From Chloroflexota bacterium (GTDB lineage: Bacteria > Chloroflexota > Ktedonobacteria > Ktedonobacterales > Ktedonobacteraceae), in NCBI GenBank assembly GCA_902810755.1, contig CADDYT010000059.1:1-37333 (forward strand): DNA of 37,333 bases, in the 5' to 3' direction. The position numbers and the translations under genes are program-made. The notes under the pieces are model-generated. The model worked only from the letters and a program-made list of their open reading frames with translations, made no database searches and was not told the DNA's origin. The number at the start of each line of letters is the position of its first letter. Positions within the stretch are counted from its first letter, which is position 1. Below are positions 18,339-26,741 of this stretch, piece after piece.

Positions 18339-19052
18339 TCATTCCGGCCACCCATCTTCCCGCGTCGGCGGCTGCCTCCATTGCGGGCTACCGGCAGGTT
18401 GCTCGTTCTGCGCAGGGAAAGCAGGGGGTACAGGTTGCCTGTACGCATATGTCCGGTGGGCGGATGTCTGGCCCGGGGGCGGCAGCAGCGCAGGTAGCGC
18501 GGCCTGTCCGGGCAGATAGGCCGGGGGCGGAAAGGGCTGCATGGGCGGCGCAGGCGCGAAAGCGCCGGGAGGAACCGCCTGTGTCTGATTGGAGGGGTAT
18601 CTCCTCGCTGCCTGCGGTCGCACCGATGGCGGCAAATGCTGAGCAGTTGCAGGAACGGAAGAGCCGCCGGGTGCGGCAGGAGCAAAGGGAACCGTCATCT
18701 GATCTGTCGCCCCCCTGGATGAGAAAGAAGACTGCTGCGGGACAACATAGCCGGGTGGCGGCGCATATGGCCGGAGCAGGGCCTGTGAGTTGCGCGAAGT
18801 CGGTTGAGGCGGTGTAAAAGGTTCCCGCTGATGGCTCTGCTGCGTGTCTCCGAGCCAGAGGACGAAGATACGCACGGAGAGAATGGCGATAAGCAGAGCA
18901 AAAACCAGTTCAGCGCCGTTCTGGTGAAAGATAATACCTGGCACGGTCAGCAGCATCGCCAGCAAGGCCAGAATGGCCCCCAGCGGACGCAATACCTGAT
19001 TCTCCTCTGTTTTCGTCTGATTATAGGACGGTGGATACGGTACCACAGGCAT
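18339..19052 (-). CDS. Membrane protein with two N-terminal helices and long Pro-rich tail
   Basis: About 237 residues. Two closely spaced hydrophobic helices (about 22-42 and 48-68) end in a short loop, followed by about 160 residues rich in Pro, Ala and Gln with little predicted structure. No known family was recognised. GGGAGG lies directly before the ATG at 19052, closer than ideal; a GTG two codons later (19046) has a better distance and may be the real start. It sits upstream of the surface-protein gene on the same strand, and the pair may form an envelope module. Confidence 0.7.
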   Translation of the reverse strand: MPVVPYPPSYNQTKTEENQVLRPLGAILALLAMLLTVPGIIFHQNGAELVFALLIAILSVRIFVLWLGDTQQSHQREPFTPPQPTSRNSQALLRPYAPPPGYVVPQQSSFSSRGATDQMTVPFAPAAPGGSSVPATAQHLPPSVRPQAARRYPSNQTQAVPPGAFAPAPPMQPFPPPAYLPGQAALPALLPPPGQTSAHRTYAYRQPVPPAFPAQNEQPAGSPQWRQPPTREDGWPE

Positions 19053-19158
19053 CACCTCCCGGATAACTACTGTGAAACGGCATAATACAGAGATCAACTT
19101 CTATATACAAGACGTTACACGCTTGCTGCGGTGACAGAGAGGGCCAAAAAGTCACAGG

Positions 19159-20361
19159 CTAGCGATTTGCCAGGGCGCAAAGTTCGGTGAGGCCGCGCGC
19201 AATATCGGCCTCTGAGGCGGCGAGGGAGACACGCACATAGTTCTCGGCGGCTGATCCAAAGTTGTTACCGGAGGCGACGCAGACGTTGCGTTCGCGCAGC
19301 AAATCGAAGGAAAATTGCCGGGCCGGACGCGGCTCCCCATGGGGATGGCTGACATCGACCAGGATGTAAAACGCGCCGTGCGGCGTGTAGAGATAGCGGT
19401 CGTGTTCCTTGAGCAGCTTCACAGCCAGGTCGCGGCGACGGCGATAGGCGGCGCGCATCTCCCCGACACAGTCCTGCGGCCCGCTCAAGGCTGCCGCAGC
19501 AGCGCGCTGCACCGGCGTGCTGATATTCGTATTGCTGGCGTCCAGCGCGCGGGTAATGGTCTGGATGAGTTCGGTGCCGCTCACCACATAGCCAATGCGC
19601 CAGCCGGTCATGGCGTAGCTTTTGGAGAAGGTATAGACGCAGATCACGCGCCCCTGCTCGAACTCGGCGCGGCTGAGCATGGTGGCCGGGCTGACATGCG
19701 TCCCCTCGAAGAGAATCTCATCGTAGCACTCATCCGAGAGCAGGTAGAGGTTGTGACGGCGGGCGAAGGCCAGCAGGTCGGCGACGAGCGAGGCGGGGAA
19801 GACGGCCCCGGTCGGGTTACCAGGCGTGTTGATGATTAACAGGCGCGTGCGCGGCGTTACCAGTCGCTCCAGCTGCGCCACGTCGGGCAGCCAGTCGTTG
19901 CGCGGGTCAAGCGCGTAGGGGACGCCGGTTGCGCCGCAGCAGGCAAGTTGCATGCGATAGTGAGGCCAGGCGGGATCGGGGAAGAGGACTTCATCGCCTT
20001 CGCTCACAGTAGCCGTGAGCGTCGCCATAATTGCCCCGGTGCCGCCCATGCCGATGGCGGTATTCTCCGGCTCGACGCGATAGCCATCGACGCGCCCGAC
20101 CTTCTCCGCCAGCAAGGCGCGCAGCCAGGGCCAGCCGGCCGCCGGGCCATATGTCTGCGGCTCGTTCTGAATGGACTCGATGGCGGCGAGCCGGATATGC
20201 TCCGGCGTGCGGAAGTCCGGCTCGCCGATCTGCAGGCGAACCGGCGGCGGCAGCCTCTCGCCCCGCGCCTCCGCCTCTAATTGCAATCGTTGCGCATAGG
20301 CCCCCAGTTCCGTAACATCGTTCGTTGGCAGCCCGGAAATACGCTGTTTGCCAGATTTCAT
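19159..20361 (-). CDS. PLP-dependent class I aminotransferase (aspartate aminotransferase-like)
   Basis: Fold-type I transaminase exchanging amino groups between an amino acid and a 2-oxo acid. Lys247 in YTFSKSYAMTGWRIGY is the expected Schiff-base lysine. NTPGNPTG (178-185) and SDECYDEI (209-216) carry the cofactor-binding Asn, Asp and Tyr, and the C-terminal NYVRVSLA holds the substrate carboxylate Arg. The 400-residue length is normal and GAGGGT lies before the ATG. Substrate specificity (Asp, aromatic or branched) cannot be read from the sequence. It lies 30 bases downstream of the M20 peptidase gene, which suggests an operon for amino-acid breakdown. Confidence 0.93.
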   Translation of the reverse strand: MKSGKQRISGLPTNDVTELGAYAQRLQLEAEARGERLPPPVRLQIGEPDFRTPEHIRLAAIESIQNEPQTYGPAAGWPWLRALLAEKVGRVDGYRVEPENTAIGMGGTGAIMATLTATVSEGDEVLFPDPAWPHYRMQLACCGATGVPYALDPRNDWLPDVAQLERLVTPRTRLLIINTPGNPTGAVFPASLVADLLAFARRHNLYLLSDECYDEILFEGTHVSPATMLSRAEFEQGRVICVYTFSKSYAMTGWRIGYVVSGTELIQTITRALDASNTNISTPVQRAAAAALSGPQDCVGEMRAAYRRRRDLAVKLLKEHDRYLYTPHGAFYILVDVSHPHGEPRPARQFSFDLLRERNVCVASGNNFGSAAENYVRVSLAASEADIARGLTELCALANR

Positions 20362-20391
20362 TTGATGTACCCTCGTTGATGATTCTCCCTG

Positions 20392-21573
20392 CTATCCAGC
20401 ATGCTCCCCGATCTGCTCAACCAGCCCGGCCAGCAGGGCAATGCGTTCGGGCAGGTAGTCGAGTTCGATGTATTCGTCCGGGTTGTGGGCGAGGCCGCCG
20501 CCCGCGCCGAGGCCATCGAGGGTGGGAATACCCATAGCCGCGCTGGTGTTGGCGTCTGAGGCGCCGCCGCTACCCACATCCTGGATGTTCATGCCCAGCT
20601 CTTTGCCCGCCGCCTGCGCCAGTTGCACGAGCCGGGCGTTGGCCGCGTTACGCTCGAAAGGCTGGCAGATGAAGCCGCCGCTCACAACGATTTTTGTGCC
20701 TGACAGGACGGTTTTCGAGGCCGCTTTCTGGATAGCCGCTTCTAAAGCTGCAATACTTTCCATACTGCTGACGCGGGCGTCCATCTCGAAGTAGGCGTAG
20801 TCGGGGACGACGTTGGTGCGCTCGCCGCCGCGAATGATGCCGACGTTGAGCGTCGCTCCGGGGATAGTGCCGTTGATAGCCTGCATCCTCTGTACCTGAT
20901 AGGAGAGTTCCAGAATGGCGTTGCGGCCCTTCTGCGGCTCGACTCCGGCATGGGCGGAGAGGCCTTGCACCTCGACGCGGTACTGCCCGCAGCCTTTGCG
21001 CGAGGAGACGATGGTGTTTTCCGCTCGGCCCGGCTCCAGCACAAGTACGGCGTCGGCATCTTTCGCCAGCTCCTGGATCAGCGGTTTGCTGCTCGGCGAG
21101 CCAACCTCTTCGTCACTGTTGCAGACAAACGTGACCTGGCGGTAACCGGCCTGCTGCCCCTCGATGAGCAGGCGCAGGCCGTAGAGGCCGATGAGAATGC
21201 CAGATTTCATGTCGAGGACGCCGGGGCCGGTAGCAATACGCATGCCGTTACGCTGCTTGATGGCGAAGGGCCGCTTCTGCGCCTCGCCCTCAGAAAAGAC
21301 GGTGTCCATGTGGCCGATGAGCAGCAGGCGCGGGCCAGCGGGGGCGCTGCCGGTGTGTGTGGCGATCAGGTGGTCGCCGTACTGCCTCTGCCGGTCGATG
21401 GCGGTAGAGAAACCGCAAGCCTGGAAGCGTTCCTGCAGGTACGCGCCGACGCGATTGACGCCGACTCTGGTGTAGGTACCGGAGTCGATGTTGACGATAG
21501 CCTGCAGATCGTCCAGATACTGCTGCATCAAGTCCTCGGCCTGCTCGACGCGGGGATGGCGCTGTTTACTCAA
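20392..21573 (-). CDS. M20-family zinc metallopeptidase (carboxypeptidase G2/ArgE-like)
   Basis: Cytoplasmic peptidase or deacylase releasing amino acids from small peptides or N-acyl amino acids. The di-zinc ligands are all visible: His88 (GHMDTVF), Asp121 (VLDMKSG), Glu155/Glu156 (SDEEVGS), Glu180 (LEPGR) and His363 (LAHNPDEY). Asp90 and Glu155 are the catalytic pair. The arrangement matches carboxypeptidase G2-type enzymes better than DapE. The start is a TTG at 21573 with AGGAGGGG 4 bases upstream. Its TTGA overlaps the stop of the preceding CoA-transferase-fold gene, so the two are translationally coupled. The aminotransferase follows. Confidence 0.92.
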   Translation of the reverse strand: MSKQRHPRVEQAEDLMQQYLDDLQAIVNIDSGTYTRVGVNRVGAYLQERFQACGFSTAIDRQRQYGDHLIATHTGSAPAGPRLLLIGHMDTVFSEGEAQKRPFAIKQRNGMRIATGPGVLDMKSGILIGLYGLRLLIEGQQAGYRQVTFVCNSDEEVGSPSSKPLIQELAKDADAVLVLEPGRAENTIVSSRKGCGQYRVEVQGLSAHAGVEPQKGRNAILELSYQVQRMQAINGTIPGATLNVGIIRGGERTNVVPDYAYFEMDARVSSMESIAALEAAIQKAASKTVLSGTKIVVSGGFICQPFERNAANARLVQLAQAAGKELGMNIQDVGSGGASDANTSAAMGIPTLDGLGAGGGLAHNPDEYIELDYLPERIALLAGLVEQIGEHAG

Positions 21574-22787
21574 ATTGCCCCTCCTGCCTTCAATTGCTCA
21601 ATCTCTTCATCGCTGTAGCCCGCTTCGCGCAACAGTTCGTCGGTGTGTTCCCCCAGGTGCGGCGGCGGGTACCGCTGCTCATCCTCGATGCCGGAGATGC
21701 GCGGGAAGCTGCGCAGGGTGCGGAATTTGCGGCCCTGCTCGTCAGGGCTGCTGGTGACGCTGACGCCGCGAGCGCGGGCATGTTCGTCGTTGAGCGCCTC
21801 GTCGAGGGTATAGACGGGGCCGACACAGGCGTCGATAGCGGCCAGTTCGGCTATCCACTCGTCGCGCGTGCGCGTTTTGAAGATGGCGCGCAGCATCTCC
21901 ATCGCCTGCTCGCGCTCTTCGGGACCGGCGGGCAGGTGGAAGGGCAGCAGTTCGAGATGGCCAATGTGCGTGCAGAAGGTGTGCCAGAATTTATATTCGA
22001 GCGCGGCCAGCGTGACATGCTTGCCGTCTCTGGTCTCGTAAATATTGTAGCAGGGCAGGCCGCCATCGAGAGGAGAGTAGCCCGGCTGCGGCGCGTGGTC
22101 GGTGTTGAGATAGGTGGCGGAGAGGAGGGGTAGCAGCGACATCACGCCCTCGGTCATCGAGACATCGATCATGCGGCCCTCGCCCGTCTGATTGCGCCCG
22201 ACGAGAGCCGTCAGGATGCCGAATACGGCCATGTAGCTACCGCCCGCCAGGTCGCCCAGTTGCGTCGGCGGCATGGCCGGTTCGCCGTTGCTGCCGCGAT
22301 TGTAGTGCAGCAGCCCGGCGTACCCGGCGTAGTTGAGATCATGCCCGGCGCGCAGGCGGTAGGGGCCGTCCTGCCCGTAGCCGGTGATGGCGCAGTAGAT
22401 CAGGCCGGGATTGACCTCTTTCAGTTGCTCATATCCCAGCCCCAGGCGTTCCAGCACGCCTGGGCGAAAACTTTCCAGCACCACATCGGCCCGGCTCACC
22501 AGGCGCAGGAAGACCTCGCGTCCCCCCGCCGTCTTGAGGTTCAGCGTGACGCTGCGTTTGTTGCGGTTGATTGCCAGGAAATAGAGGCTCATCCCGCCGG
22601 GGCCATGCGGCGGCATCGAGCGACCATAATCGCCGCTGCCCGGCTCCTCGATTTTGATGACATCCGCGCCAAAATCGGCCAGCATTTGCGAGGCGTAAGC
22701 GCCGGGGAGCAGGCGTGAGAGATCGAGAATGCGTATACCGCTTAGCGGCCCGGTCGCGCCGGTTGTCTGATTGTGGCTCATACTCAT
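21570..22787 (-). CDS. Class III CoA-transferase-fold enzyme, AMACR-like
   Basis: Member of the CaiB/BaiF family. Residues characteristic of alpha-methylacyl-CoA racemase are present: His149-Asp150 in GHDLNY, Asp179 in GDLAGGS and Glu264 in AALEYKFW. A racemase or epimerase role on branched acyl-CoA is therefore more likely than formyl- or carnitinyl-CoA transfer, though transfer chemistry is not excluded. The ATG at 22787 has GAGG 9 bases upstream; an ATG at 22802 lacks a good site. It is the first gene of a likely three-gene operon (this gene, M20 peptidase, aminotransferase), and its stop overlaps the next start. Confidence 0.88.
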   Translation of the reverse strand: MSMSHNQTTGATGPLSGIRILDLSRLLPGAYASQMLADFGADVIKIEEPGSGDYGRSMPPHGPGGMSLYFLAINRNKRSVTLNLKTAGGREVFLRLVSRADVVLESFRPGVLERLGLGYEQLKEVNPGLIYCAITGYGQDGPYRLRAGHDLNYAGYAGLLHYNRGSNGEPAMPPTQLGDLAGGSYMAVFGILTALVGRNQTGEGRMIDVSMTEGVMSLLPLLSATYLNTDHAPQPGYSPLDGGLPCYNIYETRDGKHVTLAALEYKFWHTFCTHIGHLELLPFHLPAGPEEREQAMEMLRAIFKTRTRDEWIAELAAIDACVGPVYTLDEALNDEHARARGVSVTSSPDEQGRKFRTLRSFPRISGIEDEQRYPPPHLGEHTDELLREAGYSDEEIEQLKAGGAI

Positions 22788-22862
22788 GACGAGTTTCCTC
22801 ATAGCATCAAGGGGCTGACAACCTCGATTACAGAGATTGCCCCGACAACAGATCGTATATTC

Positions 22863-22891
22863 AGGGTACAGGCAAATGCTAATCTTGTCAA
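22863..22891 (-). promoter_or_regulatory. Possible promoter of the AMACR/peptidase/aminotransferase operon
   Basis: On the minus strand a perfect TTGACA (22886-22891) is 17 bases from TACCCT (22863-22868). The -10 is poor. Confidence 0.35.
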
Positions 22892-22896
22892 TCTAT

Positions 22897-22926
22897 TTGC
22901 AACTTTGCCCTTCTGGCTTGTATCAT
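22897..22926 (+). promoter_or_regulatory. Predicted promoter of the MFS gene
   Basis: TTGCAA (22897-22902) and TATCAT (22921-22926) lie 18 bases apart, ahead of the MFS start at 22982. It almost abuts the divergent promoter candidate, so the two may compete or share a regulator. Confidence 0.5.
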
Positions 22927-22981
22927 GAGGTATCTCTACTCAGCATGACACGGCAGGGGAAACTATCATTAGCGGAGAATC

Positions 22982-24196
22982 ATGAAAGCTCTTACCAACG
23001 AAAAGCAGGCCAACGCGGTCGGCGAGCCGCGCCCGCGCCTGCAAATTGCACTTTCCTTCTTTGCCTTTATCCTGACCGGAGCCAACGATGGAGCAGTGGG
23101 GGTGCTGCTACCGAGCATGATGTTCCACTATAGCGTAAATAAGGGGACGATTGGCCTGGTCTTTCTGAGCGCGACGGCGGGGTTTCTCATCTCCGCGCTC
23201 AATAGCGGGCTGCTGGTGGCAAAGCTGGGGCCGCGTCGGTATTTGATGCTGGGGGTTGCGATCTTCTTGCTTGCTCTCTTCACTATCAGTCTTGCGCCGC
23301 CTTTTCCTGTGTTCGTGGCCGCGCTGATGCCGCTCGGCTTCGGCACGGCGGTAATCGATGCCGGGCTGAATGCCTACATCGCCGGGCTGCCGCGTAATAC
23401 CACGCTGCTCAATTACCTGCACGCCTTCTATGGCACGGGCGCACTGCTCGGTCCGATTGTGGCTTCGGGCCTGCTGGCGCTGCGCGTGGACTGGAACCAT
23501 GTCTACTACGTCTGGATCGGCATGGGCCTGATCGTGCTGCTCGGCGCCGGTCTCGTCTTCAAGAACCGGCACGCCGCGGCGCCGGAAGGCGCGCAGGCAA
23601 ATCCGGCGCAAAGTAATATCCTGTTCGACGCGCTCAGGCTGCGCATCGTCTGGATCGCCGCCCTCTTTCTCGTTTTCTATACCGGCACCGAGGTCAGCCT
23701 GGGTAGCTGGAGCTATAGTTTTCTGACCGAGGCGCGTGGCGGGCCGACGCTGCTCTCCGGCTGGGTGGTCAGCGGCTACTGGCTGGGCCTGACGCTGGGC
23801 CGTATCTTCCTGGGACATGTGGCGCAGCGTGTGGGCAGCAAGCGGCTCATCGAGGGATGTCTACTCGGCGTCATCGCGGGTGTGTTGCTGGTCTGGCTGG
23901 TGCCTGCGGAAGCGGTTTCCGCCGTTGGCCTCTGCTTCACCGGCTTCTGCCTGGGGCCAATCTTCCCCACCACCATTTCGTTGACCTCTGAACTGGTGCC
24001 GGGCCGCATCCTTGCCAGCGCCATCGGTTTCCTTTCCAGCATGGGCAGTGTAGGTGTGGCCTTCTTCCCCTGGCTGGCGGGCAACCTGGCGCAGCAGCTT
24101 GGCCTCTGGGTCCTGCTTCCCTATGTCATTGTCCTCACCGTCGTCATGATCGGCCTCTGGCTGGCCCTGCGCGCGCATCCACAGGGGGCCGAATAA
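22982..24196 (+). CDS. Major facilitator superfamily transporter
   Basis: 404 residues with about 12 hydrophobic helices in two halves and a central hydrophilic loop (around 198-215). The start GANDGAVGVLLPSMMFHY resembles FucP/YbjJ-like members. Glu238 and other charged residues lie near helix 7. GGAG lies 6 bases before the ATG. The substrate cannot be told; sugars, peptides or drugs are possible. It is divergent from the amino-acid operon and followed by isoaspartyl peptidase and MazG-like genes on the same strand, so uptake of small peptides or amino acids is a reasonable guess only. Confidence 0.9.
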   Translation: MKALTNEKQANAVGEPRPRLQIALSFFAFILTGANDGAVGVLLPSMMFHYSVNKGTIGLVFLSATAGFLISALNSGLLVAKLGPRRYLMLGVAIFLLALFTISLAPPFPVFVAALMPLGFGTAVIDAGLNAYIAGLPRNTTLLNYLHAFYGTGALLGPIVASGLLALRVDWNHVYYVWIGMGLIVLLGAGLVFKNRHAAAPEGAQANPAQSNILFDALRLRIVWIAALFLVFYTGTEVSLGSWSYSFLTEARGGPTLLSGWVVSGYWLGLTLGRIFLGHVAQRVGSKRLIEGCLLGVIAGVLLVWLVPAEAVSAVGLCFTGFCLGPIFPTTISLTSELVPGRILASAIGFLSSMGSVGVAFFPWLAGNLAQQLGLWVLLPYVIVLTVVMIGLWLALRAHPQGAE

Positions 24197-24248
24197 CATA
24201 GTCTGACGTGGTACAATAAGGCATATCATCACAGAAGGAGACGCTTAG

Positions 24249-25223
24249 ATGCCGTTTGCGATTATTGTTCATGGTGGTGCGGGAACGATTGCCGGGGAGC
24301 GGCTGGAGCCGGGGCAACAGGGTTGCAGGGATGCCGCGCTGATCGGCTGGCGCGTGTTGCAGGCCGGGGGAACGGCGCTGGACGCGGTTGAAGCTGCCGT
24401 GCGGGCGCTGGAAGACAATCCCAATTTTAATGCCGGAACCGGCTCGACGCTGACCGCTGCCGGGACGGTTGAGATGGATGCCGGAATGATGGAGGGCCAC
24501 ACGCTCAACGTCGGCGCGGTCGCCAGTGTGGAGTGTATCAAGAATCCCATCTCGCTGGCACGCCGGGTGCTGGAAAGCCCACACGTGCTGCTGGTGGGCC
24601 GGGGCGCGCAGGCGTTCGCGACGGAACAGGGCATCGCCCTCTGCGCGCCTGACGACCTGATTACGGAGCGACAGCGCAATAACTGGAGGGCCGCGCAGGG
24701 AGCAGAGCAGGACGAACAGGATGAGCCGCGCTATGTGCGCCACGTTATCGGTTCGGTTTCCGTCAGTCAGGCGGCAAAGGGGACACAGACCGGAAGGCGG
24801 GAGGCGCACGATGAGGAGAAGCATGGCACGGTGGGCGCGGCTGCTCTGGATATGCATGGCAACCTGGCAGCGGCCACCTCTACCGGCGGCATCCACAACA
24901 AATATCCGGGCCGCGTGGGCGATTCGCCGCTGGTGGGCTGCGGCTTCTACGCCGATGAGAACGCCGCCATCTCCTGTACCGGTCATGGCGAGGACTTTAT
25001 ACGCCTGCTGATCGCGAAACGAGCCGCCGATTTTGTGGCGCGCGGCGATAGCGCGCAGGCCGCCGCCGAGGCCGCGATTGCCGTTCTCGGCGCGAAGGCG
25101 GAGGGCAAAGGCGGCCTGATCCTGGTTGATCGCCAGGGCCGTGTCGGCTACGCCTGGAACAGCGACCATCTCGTCCGCGCCTACATGACATCCGGCATGG
25201 ATGAGCCGGTAGCGGGCGTATAG
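24249..25223 (+). CDS. Isoaspartyl peptidase/L-asparaginase (Ntn hydrolase, plant-type)
   Basis: Hydrolyses beta-aspartyl dipeptides and asparagine after autocleavage into alpha and beta chains. Cleavage is expected before Thr194 in HGTVGAAALD, and the substrate-site residues GRVGDSP (221-227) and TGHGE (244-248) are present. The N-terminal IIVHGGAGTI is a signature of the family. The linker before the cleavage site (145-190) is long and charged, as is common. The length of 324 residues is normal. AAGGAG sits 10 bases before the ATG. It is 52 bases after the MFS gene and 16 bases before the MazG-like gene. Confidence 0.95.
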   Translation: MPFAIIVHGGAGTIAGERLEPGQQGCRDAALIGWRVLQAGGTALDAVEAAVRALEDNPNFNAGTGSTLTAAGTVEMDAGMMEGHTLNVGAVASVECIKNPISLARRVLESPHVLLVGRGAQAFATEQGIALCAPDDLITERQRNNWRAAQGAEQDEQDEPRYVRHVIGSVSVSQAAKGTQTGRREAHDEEKHGTVGAAALDMHGNLAAATSTGGIHNKYPGRVGDSPLVGCGFYADENAAISCTGHGEDFIRLLIAKRAADFVARGDSAQAAAEAAIAVLGAKAEGKGGLILVDRQGRVGYAWNSDHLVRAYMTSGMDEPVAGV

Positions 25224-25239
25224 AGAGCGGAGGATCAAG

Positions 25240-25557
25240 ATGCGCACACTGCGCGAGATGCAGCAAGAGGTGGATTTTCTGATTAAAGATGAGTGGCACA
25301 GCCATTACTGGTCTCCGCTCTCCAGCCTGGCCCGCTTAACGGAAGAGGTCGGCGAACTGGCCCGCGAGATCAATCACCACTACGGTGAGAAGCCGAAAAA
25401 AGCCGGAGAACAGGAAAGAGCCGTTGCCGGGGAAATGGGCGATATCCTCTTCATCCTGGCCTCGCTGGCAAACTCCCTCGATATCGACCTCGACGGGGCA
25501 TTCTCAGAAGTGATGGCGAAATACCGCCAACGGGACACGCAACGCTGGACATCCTGA
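25240..25557 (+). CDS. MazG-like nucleotide pyrophosphohydrolase
   Basis: 105-residue all-alpha NTP-PPase. The metal-binding pattern is visible: EEVGEL (about 33-38) followed by EMGDILF (about 64-70), whose Glu and Asp bind Mg. A long helix with WxxHYWSPL precedes them. It likely hydrolyses damaged or excess NTPs to NMP and pyrophosphate. GGAGG is 6 bases before the ATG. It is the last gene of the plus-strand run, ending 10 bases before the convergent pseudokinase gene. Confidence 0.92.
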   Translation: MRTLREMQQEVDFLIKDEWHSHYWSPLSSLARLTEEVGELAREINHHYGEKPKKAGEQERAVAGEMGDILFILASLANSLDIDLDGAFSEVMAKYRQRDTQRWTS

Positions 25558-25567
25558 TACACGGTCG

Positions 25568-26734
25568 CTACTGTGGGAAGAGCAGATGACCGCCGAAGTA
25601 GCCCACGATGAAAAAGAGGGCAAAGATAAGCAGGCAGAGGAGGATGAGCGCGCCCAGGGAAAGGCGGCGCGTGGCCGGTTGCTCTCCCACCTGCGGGTAG
25701 ACAGCAGCCGGATGCGCCGTTGCCAGCTTGAGCGGACCGTCGGCAACGGTGGGTGCGGCCTGCTGGATGCCTGCCGGGTTGGGATTGTCCTGATAGGCCG
25801 CGAGGCCAGTCGGCGCATTCTCTCTGGTCGGCAGGGGCGTAACCAGCTTTCCGGTGGCGGCGCGCGGGTGAAACTGCCTGGCCGGTTCCTGCGCGTAGGA
25901 ACTGACCAGCTCTACCGGCGGAACAGGCTCTAATGCATCGGCCAGGGAGCGCAACTCGGTATAGAGAACCTCAGCGGTGTTGATATGCTGCGGGTGCTGG
26001 CGGGCGACCGCGCGGGCAACCAGCTCGCACAGCTGCGGGGGCGTGTTGCGGGTGAAGCGCAGGCGACCATCTGGCGGCGGCTCAACGCCGAGCGTGCCGG
26101 TGGGACGGCTGGTCAGCAACTGGTAGAGCAGCAGACCGACGGCACGAGTGTCATCAGCCTGCCGTCCATCGCTATACTGGCCCCAGGGCAAAGCGCGGTC
26201 GGCCACAACGGAAGCATCGCCAACAGGGCCGCCGAGCGTACTCCACGTGGTGAAATAGGAAATATCGGACGGCAAGGCAAAATTATTGACATGCACGATC
26301 CCTCTGCGGTCGCGCATAACGGAAGCGGGCGTGAGATCGCCATGAGAGACGCGGCGCAGCGGGTGCAGATAGGCATAGAGCAGGGCCTGGCACAACTGGC
26401 TGCCCAGGTCTGCCACCTCGTAGGGCGTGAGCTGCATGGTGAGCAACGTAGCAAAATCGTCTCCCGCGATATATTCCTCTATAAGATAGAGGGTGTCCGC
26501 CTCAGAAACGGTGTCATAGAGGCCAACGATATTTGGATGGGAAAACTGTGCGGTAAGGCGGATGGCCGCTTTGTAGACAGGGACGTATGTTGCGGGTACA
26601 ACTTTAATGGCGACGCTTCGCTGCAGGCGTTGATCGGTTCCCTGATAGACAGTACAAATCTGCCCCTGCTTGATCTTGCGTTGTAGCAGGTAGCGGTCAC
26701 TGATGATGCGGCTGCTTTCCACAATTTGCCTCAT
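25568..26734 (-). CDS. Membrane-tethered Ser/Thr pseudokinase
   Basis: 388 residues. A kinase-like fold spans about 12-280, with Lys44 in VAIKV retained. The glycine loop is degenerate (KQGQICTVY), HRDLKPxN has become HGDLTPAS (Lys and Asn lost) and DFG has become NFA (residues 151-153). The metal-binding Asp is therefore missing and catalysis is unlikely. A Pro-rich region (about 285-350) leads to one C-terminal membrane helix (about 360-383), with little beyond it. The ATG at 26734 has TTTAGGA upstream and lies 7 bases after the ROK stop. A longer frame would extend across the ROK gene. Probably a scaffold or allosteric partner, perhaps of the PASTA kinase or another active kinase. Confidence 0.85.
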   Translation of the reverse strand: MRQIVESSRIISDRYLLQRKIKQGQICTVYQGTDQRLQRSVAIKVVPATYVPVYKAAIRLTAQFSHPNIVGLYDTVSEADTLYLIEEYIAGDDFATLLTMQLTPYEVADLGSQLCQALLYAYLHPLRRVSHGDLTPASVMRDRRGIVHVNNFALPSDISYFTTWSTLGGPVGDASVVADRALPWGQYSDGRQADDTRAVGLLLYQLLTSRPTGTLGVEPPPDGRLRFTRNTPPQLCELVARAVARQHPQHINTAEVLYTELRSLADALEPVPPVELVSSYAQEPARQFHPRAATGKLVTPLPTRENAPTGLAAYQDNPNPAGIQQAAPTVADGPLKLATAHPAAVYPQVGEQPATRRLSLGALILLCLLIFALFFIVGYFGGHLLFPQ

Positions 26735-26741
26735 AAATTTC

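Noticed and set aside
24144..25247. 367-codon minus-strand frame across the asparaginase gene
   Set aside because: Overlaps the plus-strand Ntn-hydrolase with its conserved Thr nucleophile; no ribosome-binding site.
25568..26734. Active Ser/Thr kinase
   Set aside because: DFG is NFA, HRDLKPxN is HGDLTPAS and the Gly loop is lost, so it is called a pseudokinase.
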